NCBI RefSeq assembly: GCF_000150275.1
Contig: NW_002060943.1
Span: forward strand, 148,845-212,844
Direction: 5' to 3'
DNA from: Trichoplax adhaerens
Taxonomy: Eukaryota; Placozoa; Uniplacotomia; Trichoplacea; Trichoplacidae
Length of the DNA stretch: 64,000 nucleotides
Shown here: positions 27,642 to 40,621 of the stretch, piece after piece
Layout of the letters: each line of letters starts with the position of its first letter
Position numbering within the stretch: the first letter of the stretch is position 1
Made by a program: the position numbers and the translations under genes
The notes under the pieces: model-generated
Databases searched by the model: none
What the model was told of the DNA's origin: nothing
Seen by the model: only the letters and a program-made list of their open reading frames with translations

Positions 27642-27892
27642 GTACTGTACTGTACACTGTACAGAACAGTAGAAACACAGTGCAGAAGTACTGTACACTG
27701 TGCACAAAATAATGTGTAAAATAAATGTCGTATAGAGCATGAAAAGCCTGTATGCTACATTGGATATCACTGCCTTAACTTACGACATCTATTTTACACA
27801 GGGGCCTGCACTGTCAGACATGTAAACAACTAAAACAGGTAGTGGCTGAAGCCTGACATTCATTCGCCTTTCAAGTCATCCAACACCAACCT

Positions 27893-27904
27893 TTTGGCGC
27901 CAAA
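27893..27904. promoter_or_regulatory. E2F-type palindrome upstream of POLA1
   Basis: TTTGGCGCCAAA, a perfect palindrome matching the E2F/DP consensus, ends 41 bp before the POLA1 start codon. POLA1 is a textbook E2F target in animals, which makes a functional role likely. The same 12-mer recurs upstream of IPO5. Confidence 0.7.
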
Positions 27905-27945
27905 TTTATTTTTCTTCCCTCCTCACTACCGACGACATCACCAGG

Positions 27946-30900
27946 ATGATGGTGACCTCTGAAAAACAAAATGAGACCGTAGACGATTCCAATAATACAG
28001 GTAATAACATAAAATAAGAAGGAGAAAAGGATGCTAAAATAATTCTCCCAATAAGATCATTCACTGTCATTTATTTAAACCATTTGGACGGTATAGCAAG
28101 TAGGCGGTCATTGAGAGCCAAAACCAAATCCAAAGCCGATCGCGCAATAGAAAGCTTGAGGTAAGCTAGTATTGTGATTAGCATTTTATTCTTATCATGG
28201 CGCAGAATTCTATCATTTTGCAATCAGTTAAACTTTTTGCATGGCAGATGAATTGATATTGCCACACAGAGTCGAATAGAAACTCTGTTGTCAACGTGAT
28301 TCATTGAAATTTTTGCCATCTTACGATCATGTTGAGCAGCTGCATACTCCAGACCTGAGAGTCACTCTTGGGTCTCTAGCGTAGTCAAGCGGACTCGTCC
28401 AATTGCCATGGCAATATTCGGTTCACACTGGCGATAAACTGCCACACTGGCTGGCATCCTATTGCCAGTCAAATATCAAAGGAGCTCTGCAACGATTAAA
28501 TTCAACCTAGCTTGTATCATGACTACAATTTTATTTTGATATTTGCATATAATTTATGTCCCGCAACCAGTTAAGCTTCTTGGATCATACATTGAATCAA
28601 CATTGCCATGCAGACCTAAATGGAAGCTTTGTAGCCAGCGTTATGTAGTAGATTTTTGCAATCTTACCATGATGCAAAGCAGCTACAAAGGTGCACTTGT
28701 CAAATGGTTACGTTCTGTGCCTACTGGACGTAGAATTGGCATTCGATGTCATTATGTTATCAATCAAATGTCCAATAAATTCCACTGACAATCTAATTTA
28801 AGCTAGCCTTGCATTTTATCCTTACCCTTGTTCATGATTTCCATTATCCTGCGATCAGAACTTCTCGGATAACAACTGAATAGAAGCTCTGCTATCAGCT
28901 TATACATTAAGCCTTTCAACCTGACGTTGATGTTGAGCAGCTGTGTATAGCACTATGGACTACTAAATATGCCCTCATATTGAGGGGCATAAGTATTTAG
29001 TGCTCCATGATTGTACGTATGCGTGTTCGTCGAATCGCTGTAACGATGTTCCCACCTAGCACAACTTTAACATGCTCTCGATAACATCATGTTGCCAACA
29101 AATCGCTATCTAATGAACTCTATTGACGAGCTAATTTAAGAAAATTGATGTTTTACATTAATGTATATTTACTTTCAATAAAAGTTGTTGATTGAACCTA
29201 CAACAGCTATTGATATTACACATGTTCTATTATAATTTAGGAAAGCCAAAGAAGATGGTGGACGTTATAAATACCAAGTAAGTTTATAATATCCTTATAA
29301 TCCAATACGATAACAACAAATCAACATTGATATTAGAAATACCTCATGTACATCAAGTAAATGTTTAGTCTAAAGATCAAAAGAGCATCATTGATATCCA
29401 GTACCTCTATACACCACTCCAACATTACATACTCTCACCATATAGTTGGCCGATCGACTTGTAAAACGGAGCATGATTAGTATTTGGCAAGTACTGTAGA
29501 ATGTTGAATAAAATCTTATCAATGGCTTGAATCCAACAGTGAACTTATTGGTAAATGAACAAAATCGCATTATACGAGCCAAATTACAATGATAGTACAG
29601 CAATGTATGCCGATATACTATATAAAATAAGAATAGATCAGCATGTAAAAGACTTGATGCCTTTAAATATACCCTCAATAGCTTATATTCGACTTGAATA
29701 CTCTACCTGCATTTCTCATCACCCTTATGTATAGGTACAAAATTCGGTTAAATTATAGCCTAGCACTCACCTAACAGTTACATAAAGTAAAATTAATTTC
29801 AAGTGAATTCAAGTGAATTGACCGAAGTCATCATGGTTTATTATATTACCGGCGTAATTACAGCAATGGGAATGCTTTCATTATTAGTAGGGTCTAGTTG
29901 CGTTAAAAATGTCAAAGTTAACTATTTTTATTATCGTAGGTTAATGTACCATCCAATAGTGTTAAATTAACAGATTTGATGTCAGCTAGTACAGTGTGAC
30001 GTTATCTACCAACTGTGTAAATGAACATTTTGTATACCAATTACTCCGATATCCAGGATAGAAGTAGCTTAATTTACTAAATTTTAAAGGTATGGTTGTT
30101 AATGCTTATTGTAAATTTTAATGCGATCGTAGTTGGAGAAACATTCAAACATCTATGAAGAAGTTGATGAAGTAGAATACTCACGAATTGTAACTTCAAG
30201 ACAAGAAGATGAATGGATTGTTGATGATGGTAAAAAAGCTAATGCTGGAAAGCGTAAAAATTAAATTTCTATTGTAAAGCTCATGTCATAGGAGAAAGAA
30301 AATCAGATAGTATTTTTCATTAACCATTTACGCAGACTACTGTACATTATATGTAGAAGATACACTATGATGTCTTGTTTTTCTCTTTTTCATGCTACAA
30401 TCAATATCACAACGTCATAATTGCTGTCCAGATTTAGTGATCAGTGATACCCGGAGCATGTGTACAAACCTATGCGAACTAATCTATCATTTTTAATAGA
30501 TATATTTTGTTCGATTATTGTATTAACAAATGGGATTCCGCCATGACTCTATAATAAGCTTTACTTGATTTGTACTTGACAGCGCAATTATAACTTTAAA
30601 CAGTATATTAACAGGCATTCTATTATTATTTAATTAGAGTCTCGGTTATAATGTTACTGCAGGCGTGAGCATTTACATGAGATAATGTTACATCTTCTTT
30701 ACAGCTTTTACTATCGTAGTATACTGTCATTTCGTTTTGCTACTTTACTGATTTATGTGTATATGTCATTGCAATGCAGATGGCACTGGCTATGCTGACC
30801 ATGGAAGAGAAGTTTTCGACGATGACTTTGATCAAGAAGATACCGAAATGGATTCAGCTAATAAATATAGCGGAGGTAGCATATTTGAGCGATATCTATT

Positions 30901-33900
30901 TACTCCGTGCACCGATTCATTGTTGCATAATTAGGTTGAGCCTACATGAGTGTTGTCATCATAAACATTAATGTAATAGTTATAATAACCTGTGATATTA
31001 ATATGATATTGATAATAAAAATCATCCAATCTTTTTATTATAATATGATTTGTGTTACACCATGTACATGCTTATTCGTGATTTAGTCATAATCTAATTT
31101 TTTGATTTTAGGCAATAAGCAGAAACGTGACAATTTTGGCCATCCATCTGCAAAAAAGCAAAAAAAATTGGTAAAATATTTACTCCGTTACATCGGTAGC
31201 AATGTTATAGCATCTACTACTGATTTATTGTTTACAAATTCTAAACCTATACGTAAATAATGGTCTGTAAATGCTATTAGAAGTTGTCACTGAACGACTC
31301 GCCTGGGTTGTGAATATTGAAAAATATATGATGTAACAATCTTAGTTATAAGTTATGTGCTACAGTAGTAATATCCAAATTATTTAAGACTTTATAGATA
31401 AGATATAACGTTTTCGAATGATTATGAGCATAATACCGTAGTATCTTTGAAGGAATGAGAATAACCTATAACATTACTTGTACATGTATGTACGTGTGTT
31501 AATCAGAGTTACTTTAAGTGCACGACACAAAGTGTGACACGGAAATTCCGTTTTATGTAGTACTGTAACTGTACTTTCTGAACTGACCGTAGTCGAAAAG
31601 AAGTTATGTACCTTTTCTCTAGTTTCTATCCAAATTCATATTGGGCGTTATATCAAAAATTTTTTGTAACTTCAGGTAATGAAACCAATCCAAAGCATGT
31701 TTCTAGCAAGTAGCAAGAAGACTCAGGTAAAGCAGAGTCTTTGAATTTTAGTGATCCACTGTTTTTTTTATGTTCTGGCTATGCTAACACCGTATCTTAT
31801 GTTTATGTGTTCTTCTAGAATAACAAGAACGTAAAGTTAGAAAACGATGACCTGTTGGATGATATTTTACAAGAAATAGAGGTAAAAAAATGTTATCGAA
31901 TATATTCTTCTTGACGTCTTCCAGCCCTGGCCTACATGCTGTCATGAACACTAACCCTATTCTCGATTTTAATCTCTACTTTTAGAAAAAAGACCCTGTA
32001 CCAAATGCGAATAAGTCTGATCGGTAAAATATTTTAACCAGAAATATCCGTTCTATTAAATTTCGATATTAATTATTCTACTTGACCAATTACTGTCTAC
32101 AATCCAATTACAGAACACCATCTAATCCTAGAAATCAAAAACAACTTACCGGAGCTGTATGTCATATAATATCTTGCAACAGCTACTTAACGCGATCGTC
32201 AGTTACATTAGTTCCAAAAGTTTTAATAATAAATCTGAACATATGCTTCGTTTAGGCTATGAAAAGGCGATTATATGTCCGTGAGCCAATTGATATTCAA
32301 CCGGAGAAATCGAAAGTCACACGCGTTGACAATATTTCATGTAGGTATACAAGTCATTTGAACATATCAGGTCTGGATAATTTTTCTGGCGCAACTACAG
32401 TATTTACATCACTAAGTAAAAAGATAAAGTTTCTTTAATGTTACTTACTAATTACTCAAACGATATTATTCGATTAGTTTCTGTAATATTCTCATTTTGT
32501 ATAAATCAATGAATAGCATGCAATAAAACTTTATTTTTCTGGAATTGTATTATGATGATAATAGCATTCAAAAACAGCCGGATCGATAGGAATCTAACGG
32601 AGGCTTATACAGCAAGTAGCCTTCCTGTAATAAAAAAAGAACCAGGCATATATCGTGAACCGTCGTGAGTACTGAAATGTCAATCTAATACATTGCAATC
32701 TATTATGACATCACAACAACGTAACCACGGTTTCTCCTTATGCTGCAAATATTATATCCTAAGGCTTCCGGATTCTTCTATTAAACAAGAAATTGATTCT
32801 CATACCGAAAATTACATTCCTGCTGTGAAGGTATGTGATTCTTAGTTAAGACGATAGGTTACTACTTTAGAGCAACATACGGTTTTTGTTCTGACCAACA
32901 AAACACAACTTTTTATATAGGAATCTGACCATTTTACTAGCAATGATGACTTAGACATTGTAATGAATGACATTGATGGTAAGTTATAACTAAAAATGCC
33001 ATCGGTATCGGTTATTTTATACACAAAACGCTATTGAATTAAATTAAGCCCTAAAATGTTACATTTAACAAATTTGATTAAACAGCCTTCCCAGATTGTG
33101 AGAATACAGATACGGTTAATCCTGAGGAGGAAAATGTAAATGCAGTCAAAAATGACCGATTGCGTCATCTTTCTACATCGTAAGCTACATTCACTGCTAC
33201 CCTAGCTATTTTACGACTGATCCTGTAAAATAAAACTAAATATATTTACGTTGGGTCGTAACAGGTCGGACTTTATTTCGAATCACGATCTGGAATTAAT
33301 GACAGACGAGACGCTACATAATTCCGATTTTCAGGTACACTGTACCAACACTTACGAGTATTTTGATAATTATCTTCTTAGTCATAATATAGTGTCACTA
33401 ATTAGTCGAATATTAATTCAAATTTACAGAAAGTCGATAGTATGGCTACTACAACACCCACTATACCAGTTGATGAGATAGACGGTCGGTTGCGCAACAT
33501 TGCTATTCTAAACTTTTTAAGATAACGTTAATGTCTAGCACTGGCAATATAATATCAAATTTGTTGCAGGTGAAAAATATATCGACTTCTTTTGGTTTGA
33601 TGCTTACGAAGACCCAAGTCTTCAGAAAGGTAGGATTAAACATTGAGATAGATAGTTCGTTATATTGTTACTTATAATTTTATCTACCGTAGGGATTATT
33701 TATCTGTTTGGTAAAGTCAAAACTAAAGAAAATGCATATGCTAGGTAATACATTGATTGGCCTAATGACTTTTATTTAAAATGTAATGAGATAATTTTCA
33801 CTCGGATATAGTTGCTGCCTAATTGTGAAAAATATAGAACGCGATATTTACATCTTACCAAGAAAAACCGTAAGTGTTATTAGGAAATGTCCAAATGACG

Positions 33901-34029
33901 CTCATGAGACTGAAGTAGTTATTTATGCGTCTATGAAATAAAAATAACGTGAATTTATATCATGTGTAGCGTTTAGACACGGACGGTTCAGACTCGGGAA
34001 TTGAAGTTACTATGAAAGATGTGTACGAG
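27946..34029 (+). other. POLA1: POLA1 exons 1-21: N-terminal region
   Basis: Exons: 27946-28000, 28097-28160, 29241-29277, 30133-30229, 30780-30875, 31112-31170, 31676-31726, 31819-31881, 31986-32023, 32114-32156, 32256-32344, 32578-32664, 32764-32830, 32921-32978, 33086-33179, 33265-33334, 33430-33484, 33570-33629, 33693-33744, 33812-33869, 33970-34029. Exons 9-17 encode the poorly conserved acidic linker and rest on splice sites and phase. Exons 4, 5, 7, 18 and 20 are anchored by clear motifs. The second intron, about 1.1 kb, holds degenerate repeats. Confidence 0.85.
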
Positions 34030-37000
34030 GTACTTCTATAAATATATTAAATGTGTCAAATTTTAATGAATTTTGTAAGACGATTTGGTTGATCTAAATA
34101 GGAATTTAGTGAAATTTGTAATAAGAACAAAATAATGACGTTCCGAAGCAGAGTAAGATCATAGTAAAAACAAATTATAATACTTTACGAAACAAAATAT
34201 GCTAAATTACATATTTTATAATTATGTGTGTTACTGTACATTAATCGTTGACATATCAATACTATATAGGTAACTAAAAAGCGATATGCTTTTGAATTGA
34301 AAGATGTGCCTGTTGAATCGGAATATTTGCACGTTAAATATAGTGTAAGCTTTATAGACAATAAGTACATTTTAAACATGTATTTAGATGAAAATATTTC
34401 GGAATAACGTGCATTCATATTTTCCTTTCAATTCAGGCTGCTTTACCGCAAATAAAAAGTGATATGCAAGGGCAGACATTCAGTCATGTATTTGGAACCA
34501 ACACGTCGAGGTCAGCTATATATTGAGTGTTCTAAGATGGAATCAAAATATTTATGTTCTGGCCAACTTTATCTTTGATTCATAGTTTGGAGTCGTTTTT
34601 ACTACATAACAAAATTATGGGCCCCAACTGGCTTAGAATCAGAAACCCACGTTAGTTTCTAGTATATTGGTCAATTAGTACATAACATATGCAATTATTA
34701 ATGTATAATTAATTCAATGCAATAGAATTTCCATCACAAAAAGTTAGCTACTGCAGATCTGAGGTACGTATACGCGTATACAAAATTTTGGCACTATACT
34801 TATATATCTGAAAATGACTGTATGTTGACATGTATGTAATCACATTTGCAGATTTGTGTTGATGACCCTGAAACTATTAAAGTCTTACAAGGGAATGAAC
34901 TGCCTAAAATGGTACTTTTCTTGCTAATGTCAATATTTAATTTTTTTAATATTTTTACATAATTCTGCTACCATATACTGCTTTGAATTAAATTTATATC
35001 TTACCTAAAATCTATACAGACTATCCTAAGTTTCAGTATGAAAACGATCATTAACCCTAAGACTCATGAAAATGAGGTTAAAAGTTTGATATTGCTTTTT
35101 AAGTGCTAATCCTCCTACCAATTATTCCGTGTGTACTAATTTCTGATCATAATTTTATCTCTGCAATGAATTTAAAATTAATGTACCCCAGATTGTAGCG
35201 ATCGCTGCTGTAACACACCAATCATTTTACTTTGATAAACCACCCCCAAAATCTTTATTCGAGGGTCACTTCGTAGGTACGTAGAAAGATGTTGATTGAC
35301 TATCATCTAGTTTTACTTGCTAAAATACCATTTTATGTATTGCAAGATAAAATAAGATTACATTAGCTTAATTGAAAAGGCTACATTTTTTATTTCTAGT
35401 TATTAGAAATCTCGTCGATCATAACATCCCGATGGGTTTTCGCGATTTTATGAAACAAAAGGTTTATGTCATGTTTTACAATCATACATTTTTATTAAAC
35501 AATTTTACGCTCATCAAAACTGGCGCGATTAATCTGCAATTTTAATCGAGTAGAATATAAATCTTGAAATCTCATCCACGGAAAGAGCATTATTAAGTTT
35601 TTGGCTCGCTAAAGTACAACAAATCGACCCTGATATCATCGTGGTAAGCTAACTTGTATCTTGCCATCGTTCTTTATACCTACATTGAAGTGAATGTGCC
35701 TTTTATCCAATTCTCAGGGACATAATATATGTGGATTTGATATCGATGTTATCCTTCATAGAATGAATACGTGTAAAGTAAGATACCTATCGCTTATGTC
35801 TGGCACATACTACCTTTTTGTTCTTATGCAATCTAATGGGAATGTCCTTATCTTAGGTGTCGTTATGGTCGCGAATTGGAAGAATTAAAAGACATGCCAT
35901 GCCTAAATTATCTGTTAGTCTCGATGCGCACACATTTAATGGCGCATTCCGTTTATCCTCACAGCTGTATTTTAGTCTGATATGATATTAGTATCACATT
36001 TGCATTTATTATTCACCTTCGTAAATCGCTGTCATTTCCATTTAATCTTTATGATTACAGTCTACCGTCGGTGGTTTCGGATTTGCAGACCGTTCCGCTT
36101 GTTGTGGTCGATTAATTTGTGATGCCAAAACATCCGCTAAGGAATTAATTCGAGTTAAAAGTTATGATCTTACAGGTAATGTGTAAAACTGTGAACCTTA
36201 GGTCTTGCCTAGTCTTTGATAGAAATGCTTATATAATTATTTCAATTACATATCTTTGCAGAACTCACATCATACGTTCTGAAAGCGAAAAGATTCGATA
36301 TTAACCAAGATGAGATTGCAGATAAATTTAAGTACGGTGTTTATGGGTTTCAAAAATTTAAATCAGTTAATAGTATTCACTAATTTCTTTGCAAACTTTT
36401 AAAATATTTTTAGCTCTGTTGGTGATCTATTCGCTCTAGTAAACCATACTTTCGTAAGTAATAAAATATCACACTGTGATAATAGTATATGAATATCATA
36501 TTTCTTTACTTAAATTATATCAAACTCATAATAGATGGATGCAACCTTTGCCTTGCGGATTGTGTATGAGTTGAACGTAAGCATCTTAGAAATTTAAGGT
36601 CAATTATGGCGATCAATTTTCAGCTCAAGGAATTTTCTTATTTACTTTTTAACGGACAGGCGTTACCCTTAGCCTTACAAATTACCAACATTGTTGGAAA
36701 TGTACTATCACGAACTCTCCTTGGTGGAAGATCGGAGAGAAATGAATTTTTACTCCTGCACGCATTTTCTGAAAAGTAAAGATTTAAAGAATTGCTGAAT
36801 ATTTAAATAGTACAAATTTTCTAAGTGTTATAATTTTATTACTATAGAGATTTCGTTTGTCCTGATAAAAGTTTTAAAAAGAAGCAACAGGTTTGGGCTC
36901 TATACGAATTTAACTTTTTATGCAATATTGATAATAATTGTATGTTACAAACTTGAAAATATCAGTTTAATGAAGAATTTGAAGACCACGATGATGCGGC

Positions 37001-40000
37001 AAAATCTAATAATAGGCGTAAAAAGCCGGCGTATTCCGGTGGTTTAGTTCTTGAACCAAAAAAAGGTATAACGCGAGTTGTTCTTAGTGGTATAACTAAA
37101 TTATGTCCCTCATGATTTCATTGATGAATATTACTTACTTTGCTTTTCCTAGGCTTCTATGACAAATATATTTTGCTGCTGGATTTTAACAGTCTGTATC
37201 CGACGATCATTCAAGAATTTAACATATGCCTCACTACAGTTGATCGTCATCATCTTGCAGCGGATGAGAACAATGATAACGTATGCCTACATTTCTGTCA
37301 CTTTTAATGTCAAAAGATTTCGTTGTAGCTACATAAATGAGGTCGAATGATTATCATGATCGATACTTGCTATAGGAGTTGGAATGTGAATATCCTAGTC
37401 CAGACTTAGAGCCTGGTGTTCTTCCGCTAATCCTGAAAGGACTTGTAGAGCGACGAAGAGAGGTATTTGTACAGCATATCTTATTTTGGCTGATAGTTAA
37501 GCTGCTGTTAACATCTTATGTACAATTAAAATTATAAAGGTAAAAGGCTTAATGAAAAGTTGCAAAGATGAATTGGCCTATAAACAAGTAAGTATAGCCT
37601 ACTACTGGTAATACCGAAATATTTCGTTTTGGGAGTACGGCCACCTGTACTTAAGACTAATATTCCTCATTCATCGTCTTGTATTGCAGTATGACATTCG
37701 CCAAAAAGCTCTGAAATTAACGGCAAACAGGTACATCATTCATATGCCTGTTACAACTTAGAATTTAAATTAAGACGTACTCTAATGCTTATTATATTGC
37801 AGCTTGTATGGCTGTTTAGGATTTTCGAATTCGAGATTTTATGCAAAACCTTTAGCCGCTTTGGTAACAAGTAAAGGAAGAGAGGTAGAAAACTATATTA
37901 TTTATTTGTCATGCTTGCGTTTTAAAGCTAAAGATATTTTTGTTTTTCCAAGATTTTAACTAAAGCTAAAGAATTGGTGGAAAATGTAAGATATAATAGT
38001 CAAACATATTAAATAATGAATATTTCCTTCGTCATATAAAATTACTTAAATCATGTTTCTTTGAATTACAGCAAATGTTATTGGAAGTTATTTATGGTGA
38101 TACCGATTCAATCATGATAAATACCAATTCAACTAACTTAGACGAAGCTTATAACCTTGGTCATAAAGTGAAAGCAGAAATTAACAAATCCCATAGACTT
38201 TTAGAAATAGACATTGACGGTGTCTTCAAATCTATGCTTTTGCTAAAGAAAAAGAAGTACGATATTTACTACAATATTTATACGAAAAGCTAGATATAAC
38301 GAAACGATATATTAACTTAATATAATTTCATTTTACAAGGTACGCAGCTCTTGCAATCCAAAAGAATGAAGACGGTAGGAAGTTGTTTTTCGATATCAAA
38401 ATTTTTCTCTAATAGGCTATTTGATGTCATTTGATCATTACTTTTTATCTATAGGAACTCTTTCCGAAGTTAAGGAACTGAAAGGCTTAGACATAGTCAG
38501 AAGAGATTGGTGTCAATTAGCAAAGGACGTTGGAAAGTAAACACTATGGATACATAAAATTTATAAATTTAAATCATTTGCTATAACAAGTTTAAAACTT
38601 TTCCAGCTACGCCCTATCACAAATTTTATCTTCGGATTCTCGTGAGAATATTGTCGATAAAATTCATTCCTATCTCACTGAAGGTAATTTATTACTATCT
38701 TCCTGAAATAATAATTAAGTTAAAACGTTTGTTTATCTTGGAAGTTCTACTTTATTAGCCAGTAAAAACTAAATATTGATGAAAATTTTAAAATTTCGTT
38801 TTTGTTTTATAATTAGTTGGAGACGACGTCCGTTCCGGTCGCATCGACATAGATAAATACGTTATTTTAAAAGTATGTCTTCATATTATACAGGAAGTTA
38901 GATATTCTGACTATGGTAAATGTCTATTTGCTTTAAAATTTTAATTCCTCTACTGCCAATACAGACTTTGTCGAAGTCGCCTAACGATTACCCTGATAAA
39001 AAGAGCTTACCTCATATTCATGTGGCGTTATGGATGCAAACTGAAAATCGTAGAGTGCAAATTGGTGATGCTGTTCCTTATGTAATTTGTGATGTAAGTG
39101 CTGCTACCAAATTATGCACGTATATATCCATGGAAAATAATTACTGGATGACAACAGTTAACTCCTATTGCAACTTAGGATGGATCGCAGTTAAATGTCG
39201 CCCAACGAGCCTTCCATCCTGACCAATTTCGCAGATCTGATTCCCTTAAGATTGGTATGTGCTAAGAATTCTATTCTTGAAATTAAGCTATTATCAATAG
39301 TTATTCCGAATTCGAACAGATTCTATCCCTGCGATTTGTGAAATTATAGTAACTTCATTTTTAATTTACACTTGTTGTATTTGTACCTTTCATGCAGATT
39401 TTAAGTATTATCTGGCATATCAAATACACCCCGTTGTTTCACGCCTATGTGATCCTATAGAGGGTACAGATTCCGCTCGGATAGCTGACTGCTTAGGTAT
39501 TATATTACGAATTTAAAAAAGTCTGTAGTAGCTGTTGCAAATGATTCTTTGTACTGAACAGTTTCTTATGTTTCGCTAGGTTTGGATGGCTCACAATACA
39601 AACATAAGAGCTATTCAGCAGAACAAAATGAATCTGATGCCATGCTTGGTGATATGCATATGAGCTTGGAAGAACAGTTTAAGGTTAATTTACAATATTA
39701 AGATTAATTGGGAATTCTTATTAATGATTAATTTCAATTCTACTATGTCACAGAACGTGGAACCTCTAAAAATTAGTTGTCCGAAATGTAAGGTAACAGA
39801 AGATTTTGCCGGTGCATATAATAAGGTAAGGACCAAATACAATTTGTTATTTGCTGCTACGTTGTTATATCAATGATATTATCATCAAAAATAATTTACA
39901 GACTACGAAGCAATCGGGACTAGTATGTCCTCATTGCAACAGCAACTATAATGTTGTTACGATACAGAATAAAGTTGTCTCAGAAATCCGAAAATTTATT

Positions 40001-40621
40001 AAAACATATTACCAGGTTTGATTGTAATTATCAACCTATTATAATTCGATATATGTCAGAAGGCAGTATTAAACTGATGTGTATGCTATTAAATATTTTA
40101 GAATTGGATGCAATGTGATGATCCATCTTGTGATTATAAAATGCGGCAAGCTCCGTATTTTATCTCTGGTCGTACTATTCGTTGTCCTGCATGCGAAAGG
40201 GGACATCTAACTCTAACGGTAAGATGCTACTGAATAAAAATGTTATCGAAGTTTTACTCTTTTTATCTTGCCTAAAATTGATCATGTTACTATTAGTACT
40301 CTGAAAAATCTTTGTACAATCAAATTCTCTACTATCAACATTTATTCGATATCGATCAGATTGAAAAGGGGATCCGTATAGGTAATCTATAGGAATTATA
40401 GGATATTCAGAAATGAAATTAAATCTTGTGTTAATAACTTACTGTCTTGAATCGGATAATTTACTTTTACGTCTTTTGTTATTGATATAGATCAAAATAT
40501 TAAAGCCGATTTTAAGAATTTGTATGGCACCGTCAACAAGATCATATCGCGCAATGGCTATTCAGAAATTAATCTCAGCAAGTTATTCCAACGATTATTT
40601 ACTGGTCCAGCTAAGCGTTAA
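27946..40621 (+). CDS. POLA1: DNA polymerase alpha catalytic subunit
   Basis: This is the B-family polymerase of the polymerase alpha-primase complex, which extends RNA primers to start Okazaki fragments and leading strands in the nucleus. The model has 60 exons, 4434 coding bases and about 1477 residues (human 1462). It starts MMVTSEKQ. The N-terminal part has [21 protein letters not shown]-type acidic motifs and LLDDILQEI, which resembles the Ctf4/AND-1-binding box. The inactive exonuclease-like region includes FWFDAYEDP and [10 protein letters not shown]. The catalytic palm has motif A (DFNSLYPT), motif B ([13 protein letters not shown]) and motif C (YGDTDS), then KKKKYAAL. The C-terminal domain carries two metal-binding cysteine modules (CPKC...CPHC and CDDPSC...CPAC) that bind the B subunit, and ends [15 protein letters not shown]. 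Motif A has threonine where the family normally has serine. The start and the whole chain are in phase. Confidence 0.97.
28165..29014. repeat. Diverged tandem repeats in POLA1 intron 2
   Basis: Three related blocks start near 28165, 28505 and 28800. Shared landmarks in order are a TTTTAT/CAT run, CAATCAGTTAA or CAACCAGTTAA, an AATAGAAGCTCTG-like phrase and a TGTTGAGCAGCTG-like phrase. The copies are clearly diverged, so the array is old. A 240-bp open frame in the second copy (28543-28788) resembles nothing I know. Confidence 0.55.
34102..37065 (+). other. POLA1: POLA1 exons 22-40: exonuclease-like and central region
   Basis: Exons: 34102-34152, 34270-34344, 34437-34510, 34586-34650, 34726-34763, 34852-34911, 35020-35076, 35192-35276, 35400-35461, 35554-35643, 35718-35777, 35857-35913, 36061-36175, 36262-36331, 36414-36453, 36535-36576, 36660-36775, 36848-36890, 36966-37065. 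They encode the inactive 3'-5' exonuclease fold; IDPDIIV then GHNICGFD mark its Exo II-like segment. [15 protein letters not shown] and [12 protein letters not shown] lead into the palm. Confidence 0.88.
37153..40621 (+). other. POLA1: POLA1 exons 41-60: palm, thumb and C-terminal metal domain
   Basis: Exons: 37153-37280 (motif A), 37376-37462, 37540-37587, 37690-37730 and 37803-37884 (motif B), 37953-37985, 38072-38256 (motif C), 38340-38374, 38455-38536, 38607-38683, 38817-38872, 38965-39093, 39179-39254, 39398-39496, 39580-39683, 39754-39825 (first Cys pair), 39902-40015, 40102-40218 (second cysteine module), 40297-40381, 40491-40621. The small alternative at the start of the second exon (37379 instead of 37376) is an ambiguous NAGNAG-like acceptor. 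Confidence 0.9.

Larger units (their letters stand above)
27379..27945. promoter_or_regulatory. Bidirectional promoter region, acetyltransferase / POLA1
   Basis: The start codons of two divergent genes lie 567 bp apart. The region holds a GTAC/CTGTAC-rich block (about 27616-27712), an inverted CCAAT (27589-27593) and an E2F-type palindrome next to POLA1. No TATA box is evident. Transcription start sites are not known. Confidence 0.65.
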
